This document shows positions 15,976-25,553 of a stretch of DNA of 64,000 bases, one piece after another (the stretch's first letter is position 1; every line of letters starts with the position of its first letter). A program made the position numbers and the translations under genes. Under the pieces are notes generated by a model. That model made no database searches. It was not told the origin of the DNA and worked only from the letters and a program-made list of their open reading frames with translations. Source of the DNA: Flavobacteriales bacterium (GTDB taxonomy: Bacteria; Bacteroidota; Bacteroidia; Flavobacteriales_F; PHOS-HE28); the NCBI GenBank assembly GCA_016700415.1, contig CP065018.1, forward strand, positions 124,001 to 188,000, given 5' to 3'.

Positions 15976-17277
15976 ATGGCCGAAGGTGATCCTGATCAGC
16001 GACTCTTGCTCCAATTCCTGGCGCGTTTAGGCCAGGCGGAACTGGCAGCGGGCAATGCCGTGGCCTTGGTGGAGCGCGACCTCGGGGATATCGCCAAGCG
16101 CAACGGGCAGGCCAATATCGTCGTGTTCGCCCTGCCTACCGTGCTCATGGTGCAGAGCGACGATGGGGAGGAGCACCGCGTGCAGATCACCCCCGGGCCC
16201 TATCGCGTGGGGGACCTGCGCTTCGATCAAATGGAAGGTGTGCTGGAGATCGCACGCGAGGCCCGCGCCGGTCGTCTTTCCCCGAAGGACGGCCTGCGCA
16301 AGCTCGACGCGATGTGGCGCATGAAGCACCGGTACGGCGACTTCGGCTTCGTGGTCGGCTATCTGATCACCACCATCGGTACGGCCTTGATCCTGCGGCC
16401 CACATGGAGCGGCTTAGGTTACGTCGCCGTGCTCGGCCTCATCTGCGCCATGCTCTTGGTGGCGGTGCGGCGCCAGCCTGCGTGGAACGCCGTGATGCCC
16501 GTGGTGGCCGCGTTCATCCTGGCCTCGGTGGTGGCGGTGTTCTACCGCTATGGAGTGAAAGAGGCGCCCTTCCAGTTGCTGATACCGCCCTTGATCATTT
16601 TCCTGCCGGGCAGTGTGCTCACTGTTGCCGTGGTGGAGTTGGCCTTTGCCAATACCGTCTCCGGAGCATCAAGGTTGGTGGCCGGCTTCGGACAGCTGAT
16701 CCTTCTGGCTTTCGGGCTCTTGGGCGGGTTCCGGCTTTTCGGGGAGGGGACCCCGGAGCTCGTGGACCATACGGAACGCTTGGCACCATGGCTGGCGTGG
16801 GCGGGCGTGGTGCTCTTCGCCATCGGCCTGCACCTCTTCAAAAGCAGCCGTAGACGTTCCCTGCCGTGGGTGATCCTTACCATGCTCATGGCCTACCTTG
16901 GGCAGTACGTCTCCGGCCTCTTCATCGACGGGGCCTCCACGGCGTTCTTCGGCGCGGCGGTCATGGCCATCACAGCGCTTCTGATCGAATACCGCTTCAA
17001 TGGGCCGCCTGCTCTGGTGACCATCCTGCCCGCGTTCTGGCTGCTGGCTCCCGGCTCTTTCGGTCTGGTCAGCATCACCACCATGGCTACCGATGGCATG
17101 GGCACGGCGGGCAACATCCTGCGCTTGCTTTTCATCCTCACCGCCATAGCCTCCGGCTCCCTCATCGGGGCTTTCATATATAGCGGCCTGCTGCATGTGC
17201 GCAAAGCGCGTTTGTGGCGGAAGGGGCCACCAGTGCCTGTAGATCCTTTGGCGAGGAGTGAAGAAGAGGGAACGTAG
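15976..17277 (+). CDS. Threonine/serine exporter family protein (ThrE-like)
   Basis: Inner-membrane protein of 433 residues. The N-terminal cytoplasmic part (about residues 1-120) fits the ThrE/DUF1212 domain: LARLGQAELAAGNAVALVER, VVFALPTVLMVQ, ARAGRLSPKDGLRKLDAMW. About ten membrane segments follow, with LIIFLPGSVLTVAVVELA in the middle and ILPAFWLLAPGSFGLVSITTM near the end, matching the two fused halves of ThrE. The likely role is export of threonine, serine or similar small substrates. Two palindromic 28-bp repeats precede it and may regulate it. It is not closely linked to the next gene (86 bp). Confidence 0.82.
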   Translation: MAEGDPDQRLLLQFLARLGQAELAAGNAVALVERDLGDIAKRNGQANIVVFALPTVLMVQSDDGEEHRVQITPGPYRVGDLRFDQMEGVLEIAREARAGRLSPKDGLRKLDAMWRMKHRYGDFGFVVGYLITTIGTALILRPTWSGLGYVAVLGLICAMLLVAVRRQPAWNAVMPVVAAFILASVVAVFYRYGVKEAPFQLLIPPLIIFLPGSVLTVAVVELAFANTVSGASRLVAGFGQLILLAFGLLGGFRLFGEGTPELVDHTERLAPWLAWAGVVLFAIGLHLFKSSRRRSLPWVILTMLMAYLGQYVSGLFIDGASTAFFGAAVMAITALLIEYRFNGPPALVTILPAFWLLAPGSFGLVSITTMATDGMGTAGNILRLLFILTAIASGSLIGAFIYSGLLHVRKARLWRKGPPVPVDPLARSEEEGT

Positions 17278-17326
17278 TGAGGGCGGCGCTTTCACAGGTC
17301 CCTTCGATCAAGCCTTTCCCGATATG

Positions 17327-17335
17327 TACCTTTGC
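17327..17335 (+). promoter_or_regulatory. -7 box of the aconitase gene
   Basis: TACCTTTGC is a perfect TAnnTTTG box 28 bases before the ATG at 17364. Confidence 0.65.
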
Positions 17336-17363
17336 GGCCTCTTAACTATCGCACAGAACAACC

Positions 17364-19640
17364 ATGGCCCACATCTTCGATATCGACATGATCAAGGCGG
17401 TTTATGACCGCTATCCCGAACGCATCGCCGCTGCCCGTAAGGCATTGGGCAAACCGCTCACCCTTACGGAGAAGATCCTCTACGCGCACCTCACCGAGGG
17501 AGCGGCGACCAAGGCGCTGAAACGGGGAGAGGATTATGTCGATTTCGCACCGGACCGCGTAGCCATGCAGGACGCCACCGCGCAGATGGCCCTGCTCCAG
17601 TTCAAGACCACCGGCCGAGCCCATGTGGCCGTACCCAGCACCGTACACTGTGACCACCTGATCCAAGCGCGTGTGGGCGCTGAGAAGGACCTCCAAGAAG
17701 CACTGTTGAAGGGCAATGAGGTATTCCAGTTTCTGGAAAGCATCAGCAACAAGTACGGCATCGGCTTCTGGCGTCCTGGCGCGGGCATCATCCACCAGGT
17801 GGTACTTGAGAACTATGCCTTCCCCGGTGGCATGATGATCGGCACGGACAGCCACACGCCAAACGGTGGCGGCCTTGGCATGCTGGCCATCGGCGTGGGC
17901 GGCGCGGACGCTTGCGACGTGATGAGCGGTCTGCCATGGGAGCTGAAGATGCCGAAGGTCATCGGCGTGAAGCTCACCGGCAAGCTCAGTGGTTGGGCAT
18001 CGGCCAAGGACGTGATCCTCGTGGTTGCCGGCATCCTCACCGTGAAAGGAGGTACAGGTGCCATCGTGGAGTACTTCGGCCCCGGTGCCGAGAGCCTTAG
18101 CTGCACCGGAAAGGGCACTATCGGCAACATGGGCGCGGAGATCGGTGCCACCACCAGCACCTTCGGCTATGACGACAGCATGCGCCGCTACCTCAACGGC
18201 ACCGGGCGCGAAGAACTCGTGAAACTGGCCAACAAAGTGGCCGAGCACCTCACCGGCGATCCCGAGGTCTATGCCGACCCGAAGAAGTACTTCGACCGTG
18301 TGATCGAGATCGACCTCGGCAAGCTGGAGCCGCATGTCAACGGACCGTTCACACCGGACCTCGCTTGGCCGATCAGCAAGTTCGCCGCGGCGGTGAAGGA
18401 GAACGGCTGGCCGGAGGAACTGGAGGTGGGCCTCATTGGTAGCTGCACCAATAGCAGCTACGAAGACCTCACACGCAGCGCTTCCATCGCGCAGCAGGCC
18501 GTGGACAAGAAACTCAAGACCAAGAGCGAATTCACCGTCACGCCCGGAAGTGAGCAGGTGCGCTTCACGGCGGAACGCGACGGGCTGCTGGACACCTTCG
18601 AGAAGATGGGGGGGCTCGTCCTTGCCAATGCCTGCGGTCCCTGCATCGGCCAATGGGCGCGGCACAATAAGCACCCGGAGAAGAAGAACTCCATCCTCAC
18701 CTCCTACAACCGCAACTTTGCCAAACGCAACGACGGCAACGCGAATACCCACGCTTTCGTCGCCAGTCCGGAATTGGTAACGGCCATGGCCATCTCCGGC
18801 AGCCTGCTTTTCAACCCGCTCACAGATGAACTGGTGAACGAGGAAGGCAAGAAAGTGAAATTGGACGAGCCGAAAGGAATGGAAATGCCGCCCAAGGGCT
18901 TCGACGTGAAAGATCCCGGCTTCAAGGCCCCGGCCAAGGACGGCAGCAGCGTGGAAGTGGTCGTGAAATCCGATAGTGACCGCATCCAGCTATTGGAACC
19001 TTTCCCCGCCTGGGATGGCAAGAACATCACTGGCGCAGTGCTGCTGATCAAGGCGAAGGGCAAATGCACCACGGACCACATCAGCATGGCCGGACCATGG
19101 TTGCGCTACCGCGGGCACTTGGACAACATCAGCAACAACACCCTGATCGGGGCCATCAACGCCTTCAACGGCGAGGCCAACAAGGTGAAGAACCAGCTCA
19201 CCGGCGAATACGGCGAGGTGCCCGCCACGCAGCGCACGTACAAAGCCGCTAAGCAACCCAGCGTAGTGGTGGCGGACCAGAACTACGGCGAGGGTTCCAG
19301 CCGCGAGCATGCGGCCATGCAACCGCGCCATCTGGGCGTGAGCGCTGTGATCGTGAAGAGCTTCGCGCGCATCCACGAGACCAACCTGAAGAAGCAGGGT
19401 CTGCTGGGCGTAACCTTCGATAAGGAAAGCGACTTCGACAAGGTGCAGGAGGACGACCGTATCGACTTCACCGACCTCATGGATTTCGCACCGGGCAAGC
19501 AATTGACCGTGGTGCTGAACCACAAGGATGGCTCGAAGGACACGATCAAGTGCAACCACACGTACAACGAAGCGCAGATCGGCTGGTTCAGGGCCGGCAG
19601 CGCACTGAACGAGATCAGGGCGGCGATGGCGAAGAAGTGA
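17364..19640 (+). CDS. Aconitate hydratase (mitochondrial-like)
   Basis: TCA-cycle enzyme interconverting citrate and isocitrate through a [4Fe-4S] cluster. The 758 residues fit the mitochondrial-type aconitase of Bacteroidota. Cluster cysteines are visible in LIGSCTNSSYEDL and ANACGPCIGQW. GTDSHTPNGGGLGMLAIGVG, FGPGAESLSCTGKGTIGNMG and the C-terminal QNYGEGSSREHAAMQPRHLG (swivel domain) are all conserved. The start follows a perfect -7 box. It is a single-gene unit ended by a terminator at 19662. Isocitrate dehydrogenase is 5 kb away on the other strand. Confidence 0.95.
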   Translation: MAHIFDIDMIKAVYDRYPERIAAARKALGKPLTLTEKILYAHLTEGAATKALKRGEDYVDFAPDRVAMQDATAQMALLQFKTTGRAHVAVPSTVHCDHLIQARVGAEKDLQEALLKGNEVFQFLESISNKYGIGFWRPGAGIIHQVVLENYAFPGGMMIGTDSHTPNGGGLGMLAIGVGGADACDVMSGLPWELKMPKVIGVKLTGKLSGWASAKDVILVVAGILTVKGGTGAIVEYFGPGAESLSCTGKGTIGNMGAEIGATTSTFGYDDSMRRYLNGTGREELVKLANKVAEHLTGDPEVYADPKKYFDRVIEIDLGKLEPHVNGPFTPDLAWPISKFAAAVKENGWPEELEVGLIGSCTNSSYEDLTRSASIAQQAVDKKLKTKSEFTVTPGSEQVRFTAERDGLLDTFEKMGGLVLANACGPCIGQWARHNKHPEKKNSILTSYNRNFAKRNDGNANTHAFVASPELVTAMAISGSLLFNPLTDELVNEEGKKVKLDEPKGMEMPPKGFDVKDPGFKAPAKDGSSVEVVVKSDSDRIQLLEPFPAWDGKNITGAVLLIKAKGKCTTDHISMAGPWLRYRGHLDNISNNTLIGAINAFNGEANKVKNQLTGEYGEVPATQRTYKAAKQPSVVVADQNYGEGSSREHAAMQPRHLGVSAVIVKSFARIHETNLKKQGLLGVTFDKESDFDKVQEDDRIDFTDLMDFAPGKQLTVVLNHKDGSKDTIKCNHTYNEAQIGWFRAGSALNEIRAAMAKK

Positions 19641-19661
19641 TCCCAACATACGGACATGGAA

Positions 19662-19690
19662 GAAGCCCCGCTTGGTAGCGGGGTTTCCTC
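19662..19690 (+). terminator. Terminator after aconitase
   Basis: GAAGCCCCGC pairs with GCGGGGTTTC across TTGGTA, followed by a CCTCTTTTT stretch. Confidence 0.8.
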
Positions 19691-19790
19691 TTTTTAAATA
19701 GTGAAAGAAAGGGGCGGGCATCCCCCGAATTGGGGAGTTGTGGAAGTGGAGGCGGATGTCTACGTTTGGCAAAATTCCAACCATCCAACC

Positions 19791-20567
19791 ATGAAGCGCG
19801 TTTGCACTGGACTCTTGCTCGGTTCCGCCCTCCTGTTCGCGAATACCCTCACTGCGCAGGTGAAATTCGGCATCAAGGTGGGGGGGAATTATCTGATCGC
19901 CTCCCAAAAGATCCAGCCGGAACCCAAGAACCCGCCGACCAGCCCCAAAGGGTTGGGTCTCATGTTCGGCGTTTACGGAGAAATTCCTTTTTCCGATCTG
20001 GTGGGTCTTCGCCCCGAACTGGGTTTCTCCTTCCGCCGGGGAAAGTCGGAGACCACCGACAATCAAACTCTGACCAACAATACTGAGGTGACGAACAACC
20101 AAGGGGCCTATACGGGGAGCAGGGACTACAAGCTGGAGGATGACCAACGCCTTTCCTATTTCCAGATCACTACGCCCTTGACCATTAAAGCTACTGAAGA
20201 GTTTCGCGTCATGCTCGGTCCATCGTTCAACTTTTTGATGGGAGGGAAGGACAACACGGATGAGACCACCGACTGGAAAGGTTCGGTCACGGGCCAGAAC
20301 GCGCAAGGGCAAACGGTCACTCAGGCGATAGACCAGCAGGATTTCTTGACCACGAAGAAGAAAGGCAGTGCGGCCATCAAGGACTTCAAGAAATTCGATA
20401 TCGCGGTGATGGCCGGGATCGGGTATACGCTGCCGGTGGGTTTTGATCTGGACCTGCGGTATTACAGGAGCCTCACCCCGACCTACGACCGTACCGAGAG
20501 CAATACCCGGGCCCGATTCTGGACTAACCTCGTGGAGTTCTCCATTGGGTGGACCTTCGGGAAATAA
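19791..20567 (+). CDS. Outer-membrane beta-barrel protein (PorT-like family)
   Basis: Exported barrel of 258 residues with signal MKRVCTGLLLGSALLFANTLTAQ. It starts VKFGIKVGGNY, has alternating strands (VGLRPELGFSFRRG, FRVMLGPSFNFLMGG, FDIAVMAGIGYTLPVGFDLD) and ends FSIGWTFGK. This fits the 'outer membrane protein beta-barrel' (PF13568-like) group often labelled porT family; a role in T9SS cannot be claimed. Its ATG is 21 bases after TACGTTTGG (19761-19769). A terminator follows. Confidence 0.8.
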   Translation: MKRVCTGLLLGSALLFANTLTAQVKFGIKVGGNYLIASQKIQPEPKNPPTSPKGLGLMFGVYGEIPFSDLVGLRPELGFSFRRGKSETTDNQTLTNNTEVTNNQGAYTGSRDYKLEDDQRLSYFQITTPLTIKATEEFRVMLGPSFNFLMGGKDNTDETTDWKGSVTGQNAQGQTVTQAIDQQDFLTTKKKGSAAIKDFKKFDIAVMAGIGYTLPVGFDLDLRYYRSLTPTYDRTESNTRARFWTNLVEFSIGWTFGK

Positions 20568-20659
20568 AGGCCGATCAACGGTAGGGTTGTTTGACGGGTC
20601 CGATCATCGGAAAGGGCGCTCTTGGGGCCGATGCTCCTCTCTGTAGCCGTATAAAACAG

Positions 20660-20684
20660 AAAGGCCATCCTCAGGGTGGCCTTT
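20660..20684. terminator. Bidirectional terminator between two barrel genes
   Basis: AAAGGCCATCC pairs with GGTGGCCTTT across TCA, with A- and T-rich ends on each side. It lies between convergent genes ending at 20567 and 20733. Confidence 0.75.
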
Positions 20685-20732
20685 CCACAATCGTTTCCGG
20701 ATCTATTCAGTTTTCATCAAGGGGGCGGTCGC

Positions 20733-21389
20733 TTACCGGCGGCGATGCCCACGGCGATGGCCACGGCCACCGTCAGACCATTTGAAATAGTACATCACGG
20801 AGATCTGTCCCACGGTATTGATGGATATGCTCGCGGACTCATCCGTTGACTTGCTGATGTTGGCCAACCCCAGATTATATCGGTACCCGACACCGATGCC
20901 GGTCCGATGGATGTAACCGAGGCCGACGAGGAAGCCGTAATCCGTGCCGCTGAAATTATCCTTGAGCTTCTTCTTTACCGGTTTCCCGTTTTCGGTAGCA
21001 TCAACTTCGCTTTCACCATCGTATTTCGCGTTCATCAGCAATCCGAGATCGACCCCGGTCTCCAGATACAGGCCGAACCCGAAACGGTAACGGAAATAGA
21101 GGGGGACATCAATGTAATCCAGCGAGTAGGGCTTATCGACCACCGTGCTCCCTTTCTGGCTGTACAGCACATCGAGACCTATGCCGAAACGGCCTTCCCT
21201 GCCGAATCCGTAATGCAGGGTGGGGCCGACGTGGAAGCCCAGCTTGCTCTTGTTGTCCACGAAGTCCGTATTGACGATGTTCGCCATGTTCAGTCCAAGC
21301 TTACCCCCGAACTTGAAACCCTCTTGGGCCTTCAGGATCCCCGGGAGCACCAGTGCGGCGATCGCCAAGGTTTGTGTAAGGTTTTTCAT
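20733..21389 (-). CDS. Outer-membrane beta-barrel protein (PorT-like family)
   Basis: Exported barrel of 218 residues with signal MKNLTQTLAIAALVLPGILKAQ. It continues EGFKFGGKLGLNMANI, GFHVGPTLHYGFGREGRFGI, GLDVLYSQKGS and VPLYFRYRFGFGLYLETGVD, typical strands of the PF13568-like family. Unusually, it ends with a basic tail GRGHRRGHRRR instead of an aromatic residue. It is a second member of the family next to, and convergent with, the 19791-20567 gene, though the two are divergent in sequence. TACATTCGG on the minus strand near 21420 is a possible promoter. Confidence 0.8.
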   Translation of the reverse strand: MKNLTQTLAIAALVLPGILKAQEGFKFGGKLGLNMANIVNTDFVDNKSKLGFHVGPTLHYGFGREGRFGIGLDVLYSQKGSTVVDKPYSLDYIDVPLYFRYRFGFGLYLETGVDLGLLMNAKYDGESEVDATENGKPVKKKLKDNFSGTDYGFLVGLGYIHRTGIGVGYRYNLGLANISKSTDESASISINTVGQISVMYYFKWSDGGRGHRRGHRRR

Positions 21390-21590
21390 GTGTGCTGATC
21401 TTTTGGTCCGATTTATGGTCCGAATGTAAAAATTGTACACTTCACCGACCAACTCCCGCCAGACGCTGTCCCGTGGCCCTTGCAAGCAGCGTTAATACCG
21501 CATCCCTCCTTCGGCATTCATGCACCTATGGCCCATATGGCTAAATTGCCGCCGAATCATTCATCCTTGCACCCTTCAACGTCCCCCCGC

Positions 21591-22757
21591 ATGATCCACC
21601 GCCTCTCCTTGATCACCCTTGCCTTATCACTTGGCCTTGCTCTTTCCGCACAGGAAGTTCCGGACAGCCTGAACATGATCGCCAACGGTAGCTTCGAGGA
21701 AGTGGAAGGGAAGCTGCGGCGGCTGGGCGGGATCGAGGCGGCCACGGGGTGGGACAGTCCCACCGATGCGAAGGCGGACCTGTACAGCGAATCCGTGGAT
21801 AGCGAATCACCGATCAAGGCACCCAAGAGCGCCAACGGTTTTCAAAGTGCGTTGAGCGGTGTGAACTACGCAGGTGTGCTCTGGTACAGCTACATGGACA
21901 AGGAGCCGCGTAGTTACTTGCAGGTGAAGTTCAAGAAGATGCTGAAGAAAGGGCAGAAGTACTGCATCAGCTACTATGTGAGCCTCAGCGACCTGAGCAA
22001 ATACTCCAGTGATCATATCGGGGCGTACATGAGCCGCATCGCGGTACACAAGAAGGATGAGGCCAGCCTCACCTATGAGCCACAGGTCCCGGCCCTGATG
22101 ACAAAGGTCTACGATGATGTGAACGGTTGGCAAGGCGTGTGCGGCGTATATGAAGCGAAAGGCGACGAGCAGTATCTCATCATCGGCAACTTCGCGCCAA
22201 CGGAAAAAGTGAACACGGGGAAGGTCCGCCGCCAGCGCGGGGAAACACGCCCGCAGCGGCCTTTTGCCTACTACTTCATCGACGATGTGAGCGTGAAGCC
22301 CGTAAAGCGCCTCAGCGAATGTTCGTGTGAGCAGGTGGACAAGGACCAGAGCGAGTACATCTACGACCGCAAAGTCACCATCAATCCCAACCTGGCCCCT
22401 GTGGAACGCGTGGGCCGTAGCGTGATCTACTTCAAGCGCTACAACAAAGACATCGATCCCTCCATGACGGCGCTGGTGGACACCTTGGCCTCCGTGCTCA
22501 AGGCCGACCCGGCGATCAAGGTGAAGTTGACCGGCAATACCGATGTAAAGGAAGTGGACCGCGTGCGTATGCGCCCGGACCTGACCGAGCTCGGCAAGGA
22601 GCGCGCCGAGGCGGTGAAGAATTATCTGGTGGACGCCGGGATCGCGGCGGACCGCATCATCGTTGCGGGCGACAAGGGGGACAACCCCGCCGTGGAGGGT
22701 GATGACGAGGTTTCCACCAGCCAGAACCGCCGCGTAGAGGTGGATGTGGTGAAGTAG
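21591..22757 (+). CDS. OmpA-family outer-membrane protein
   Basis: Exported protein of 388 residues with signal MIHRLSLITLALSLGLALSAQ. Residues 25-260 form a jelly-roll-like domain (NMIANGSFEEVEGKLRR, KYCISYYVSLSDLSKY, PFAYYFIDDVSVKPV) similar to those of other Bacteroidota surface proteins. The last 110 residues form an OmpA C-terminal peptidoglycan-binding domain: SVIYFKRYNKDIDPSM, KLTGNTDVKEVD, LTELGKERAEAVKNYLVD and the final NRRVEVDVV. It probably anchors the outer membrane to the cell wall. It is followed by a terminator at 22780. Confidence 0.88.
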   Translation: MIHRLSLITLALSLGLALSAQEVPDSLNMIANGSFEEVEGKLRRLGGIEAATGWDSPTDAKADLYSESVDSESPIKAPKSANGFQSALSGVNYAGVLWYSYMDKEPRSYLQVKFKKMLKKGQKYCISYYVSLSDLSKYSSDHIGAYMSRIAVHKKDEASLTYEPQVPALMTKVYDDVNGWQGVCGVYEAKGDEQYLIIGNFAPTEKVNTGKVRRQRGETRPQRPFAYYFIDDVSVKPVKRLSECSCEQVDKDQSEYIYDRKVTINPNLAPVERVGRSVIYFKRYNKDIDPSMTALVDTLASVLKADPAIKVKLTGNTDVKEVDRVRMRPDLTELGKERAEAVKNYLVDAGIAADRIIVAGDKGDNPAVEGDDEVSTSQNRRVEVDVVK

Positions 22758-22779
22758 ATCCGTGCCGGGCGATAAAGCT

Positions 22780-22829
22780 GCGAGGGTGCGAGGAGGCGAT
22801 ATCCCATTCCTTGCACCCTCGCCTTTTTT
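22780..22829 (+). terminator. Terminator after the OmpA-family gene
   Basis: GCGAGGGTGCGAGGA at 22780-22794 pairs with 22808-22822 (one mismatch), directly followed by CTTTTTTTA. Confidence 0.82.
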
Positions 22830-22878
22830 ACCATTTGCACCGTTCTCGCCGTTTGCATCAGCAACTTACCTTGGCCCG

Positions 22879-24201
22879 ATGCAGAAAGGGGATCCCCGCC
22901 TGATCCGGGCATGGACGATGTACGACTGGGCCAACTCGGCCTATTCGCTCACGATCACCTCCGCCATTTTTCCGATCTACTTCGCCGCCATCACCACGAT
23001 CGGCGGAGAGGACCAGGTGCTGGCCACCTATGGCCTTCCGGCGGCATCACTGCAATCCTACACGCTCTCGTTGGGCTTCCTGATCGTGGCGTTGGTGGTA
23101 CCCATCCTCTCCGGCATCGCCGATCACCGCGGCAACAAGAAAAACTACCTTAAGTTCTTCTGCTATCTCGGTTCCATCAGTTGTGCGGGCCTGTTCTTTC
23201 TCACCTATGATAACCTCTGGCCGGGCCTGCTCCTGTTCATGCTGGCCTGCATCGGCTTTTCAGGAAGCCTGATCTTCTACGATGCCTATCTCCCGGAGAT
23301 CGCTGAACCGAAAGACCATGATCGCGTGAGCGCGCGCGGTTATGCGATGGGCTACGTCGGAAGCGTGATCCTGCTGGTGATCAACCTGCTGATGGTGATG
23401 AAACCGGACCTTTTTGGCATCCCCGACCGCGATGGCCTCCCGGCGCGGCTGTCGTTCCTTACGGTGGGGCTCTGGTGGGTCGGATGGGCCCAGATCACTT
23501 TTCGGAACCTTCCCGATGCACGCGCGCCTAAAGAGGACAAGGTGAACGTGTTCACCAACGGCTACAGGGAACTGCGTAAGGTATGGCAGCAGATGCTCGG
23601 CCTCAAGCGCCTCCGCCGTTTCCTCACCGCGTTCTTCGTCTTCAACATGGGGGTGCAAACGGTGATGTACCTCGCCGTCACATACGCCAAGCAGGAGATC
23701 AAGGACCCCGACGGCTCACCCATCGCTGACAGCGGATTGATCGTCAGCATCCTGGTGATACAGCTCGTAGCGGCCGTAGGGGCGTTGCTTTTCGTGAAAC
23801 TGAGCAAGCGGTACGGGAATATCGTGGCCTTGATCATCGGCCTTGTGATCTGGATGGGCATTTGCTTGGCGGCCTGGCGCATCAATTGGACGAATGAGTT
23901 CTATGTATTGGCCGCATTCGTGGGGCTGGTGATGGGCGGCACCCAGGCGTTGTCACGAAGTACCTATGCCAAGCTGCTTCCGGAGACCGAGGACCATGCC
24001 TCATTCTTCTCCTTCTATGATGTGACCTTCTATCTCGCCACCGTTCTGGGCACCTTGGCCTTCGGCCTGGTGAATCAGATGACGGGCGACATCCGCAACA
24101 CCATCATCGCCATCGGTTCCTTTTTCGTGGTCGGCTCGTTGCTGTTGCTGCGGGTCCCGAGGGAGGAACGCATTGCTCCGGCAGTGGACCCTGCACAGTA
24201 A
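22879..24201 (+). CDS. MFS transporter, UMF1 / Atg22-like
   Basis: Twelve-span inner-membrane transporter of 440 residues. The start MQKGDPRLIRAWTMYDWANS, AYSLTITSAIFPIYF and SFFSFYDVTFYLATVLGTLAFG near the end are the marks of the UMF1 family (YxxF-type 'vacuole effluxer Atg22-like' permeases). QALSRSTYAKLLPETE is the conserved cytoplasmic motif. The substrate is unknown; amino-acid efflux is known only for the yeast relative. The stop codon (24199-24201) overlaps a TAACTTCGC promoter-like box for the next gene. Confidence 0.85.
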   Translation: MQKGDPRLIRAWTMYDWANSAYSLTITSAIFPIYFAAITTIGGEDQVLATYGLPAASLQSYTLSLGFLIVALVVPILSGIADHRGNKKNYLKFFCYLGSISCAGLFFLTYDNLWPGLLLFMLACIGFSGSLIFYDAYLPEIAEPKDHDRVSARGYAMGYVGSVILLVINLLMVMKPDLFGIPDRDGLPARLSFLTVGLWWVGWAQITFRNLPDARAPKEDKVNVFTNGYRELRKVWQQMLGLKRLRRFLTAFFVFNMGVQTVMYLAVTYAKQEIKDPDGSPIADSGLIVSILVIQLVAAVGALLFVKLSKRYGNIVALIIGLVIWMGICLAAWRINWTNEFYVLAAFVGLVMGGTQALSRSTYAKLLPETEDHASFFSFYDVTFYLATVLGTLAFGLVNQMTGDIRNTIIAIGSFFVVGSLLLLRVPREERIAPAVDPAQ

Positions 24202-24207
24202 CTTCGC
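24199..24207 (+). promoter_or_regulatory. -7 box of lhgO, overlapping the preceding stop codon
   Basis: TAACTTCGC matches TAnnTTyGC; its first three bases are the TAA stop of the MFS gene. It lies only eight bases before the lhgO ATG, so a transcript from it would be almost leaderless. Confidence 0.4.
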
Positions 24208-24215
24208 CGCCCTTC

Positions 24216-25448
24216 ATGGAAACATCGTTGAGCGCCGAACCGTGGGACGTTGTGATCGTAGGAGGCGGCATCGTCGGTGCGGCCACCTTGTACAAGTTGC
24301 AAAAGCGCTTCCCGGCCAAGCGTATTCTCCTGTTGGAGAAGGAAGCGGTGCTGAGCGATCACCAGACCGGGCATAACAGCGGTGTGATCCACAGCGGCAT
24401 CTACTACGTCCCCGGCAGTAAGAAGGCGATCACTTGTGCCAATGGGCGCAAGGAGCTTGTTGCTTTTGCGAAGGAACACGGAGTGAAGCACGATGTATGT
24501 GGAAAGATCATCGTGGCCATGGAGGCCGATGAACTGCCTCGCTTGGAAAAGATCCACCAACGCGGCATTGCCAACGGCATCGAGGACCTCAAGCTGATAA
24601 CTGCTGAAGAGATCAAGGGGATCGAGCCGTACTGCACCGGCATCGCGGGCCTATGGGTGGGCTGCACCGGCATCATCGATTTTCGCGGGGCCACCAACAA
24701 GATGGCCGAACTGGCCTTGGCGGTCAATCCCGCCTCGAAAGTGCGCACTGGCGAAGAAGTGCTCGGCTCGGTGCCGGGCGAGGACACCAGCACCGTGCGC
24801 ACGAACAAGGGCACCTACAAGGCCAAGTGCGTGATCTTCTGCGCCGGCCTGCAGAGCGATCGGCTTGCGCGTGCGGACGGTGTGCCCGTGAAAGAACAGA
24901 TCGTGGGCTTCCGCGGGGATTATTACGAGCTGTCCGAGAAGGGCAGGCACAAGGTGAAGAACCTGATCTATCCCGTACCGGACCCGCGTTTCCCGTTCTT
25001 GGGCGTCCACTTCACGCGGATGACCGACGGCAGCACCGAGTGCGGACCGAACGCCGTGTTCACCTTCAAACGTGAAGGCTATGGCAAGACGGACTTCAGC
25101 CTGCGCGATACCTGGGACGCCCTTACCTACGGAGGCACCTGGAAACTTTTCTTCAAGAACATGTCCTACGGCATCGACGAGTACCGGCGGGCCTTCAGTA
25201 AGAAGCTTTTCCTGAAAACGCTGCGTCGCCTGATCCCGACCTTGGAGATGGACGACATTGAACCGGGCCGTGCAGGTGTTCGAGCAATGTTGCTAGGCGC
25301 CGACGGTGAAATGGTTGACGACTTCAGGATCGAACGGTGCGGCAACCACATCCACGTGCTCAACGCCCCCTCACCGGCGGCAACGGCCTGCTTGGCCATC
25401 GGTGAGCACATCGTGGAAATGGCGGAGGGGGAAGGGGTGTTGGGGTGA
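24216..25448 (+). CDS. lhgO: L-2-hydroxyglutarate oxidase/dehydrogenase
   Basis: FAD-dependent enzyme of 410 residues that oxidises L-2-hydroxyglutarate to 2-oxoglutarate, a metabolite-repair step. The FAD-binding turn is VVIVGGGIVGAATLYKL (residues 12-28), followed by the highly conserved DHQTGHNSGVIHSGIYYVPG and ADGVPVKEQIVGFRGDYYEL. The C-terminal RAGVRAMLLGADGEMVDDF and HVLNAPSPAATACLAIGEHI match LhgO. It is 14 bp downstream of the MFS gene, so co-transcription is possible although a -7-like box also precedes it. Confidence 0.92.
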   Translation: METSLSAEPWDVVIVGGGIVGAATLYKLQKRFPAKRILLLEKEAVLSDHQTGHNSGVIHSGIYYVPGSKKAITCANGRKELVAFAKEHGVKHDVCGKIIVAMEADELPRLEKIHQRGIANGIEDLKLITAEEIKGIEPYCTGIAGLWVGCTGIIDFRGATNKMAELALAVNPASKVRTGEEVLGSVPGEDTSTVRTNKGTYKAKCVIFCAGLQSDRLARADGVPVKEQIVGFRGDYYELSEKGRHKVKNLIYPVPDPRFPFLGVHFTRMTDGSTECGPNAVFTFKREGYGKTDFSLRDTWDALTYGGTWKLFFKNMSYGIDEYRRAFSKKLFLKTLRRLIPTLEMDDIEPGRAGVRAMLLGADGEMVDDFRIERCGNHIHVLNAPSPAATACLAIGEHIVEMAEGEGVLG

Positions 25449-25455
25449 CGGAGGA

Positions 25456-25534
25456 AAAGTTGAAAGAGGAAAGCTGAAGATCGAAACGGGGTACTTGACG
25501 ACCACCGGTTTTTCAGCTTTCCAGTTTCAACTTT
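25456..25534. repeat. Dispersed inverted repeat, family B, copy 1
   Basis: The arm 25456-25479 pairs imperfectly with 25511-25534 (about three mismatches in 24). The right arm TTTCAGCTTTCCAGTTTCAA is closely related to the copy at 35532-35621. It sits between two convergent genes and may serve as a terminator. Confidence 0.65.
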
Positions 25535-25553
25535 CAGCTTTAGCTAAACAACC

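Noticed and set aside
19791..21389. T9SS component PorT
   Set aside because: The two barrels belong to the broad PorT-like outer-membrane family only; no other T9SS machinery gene is in the window.
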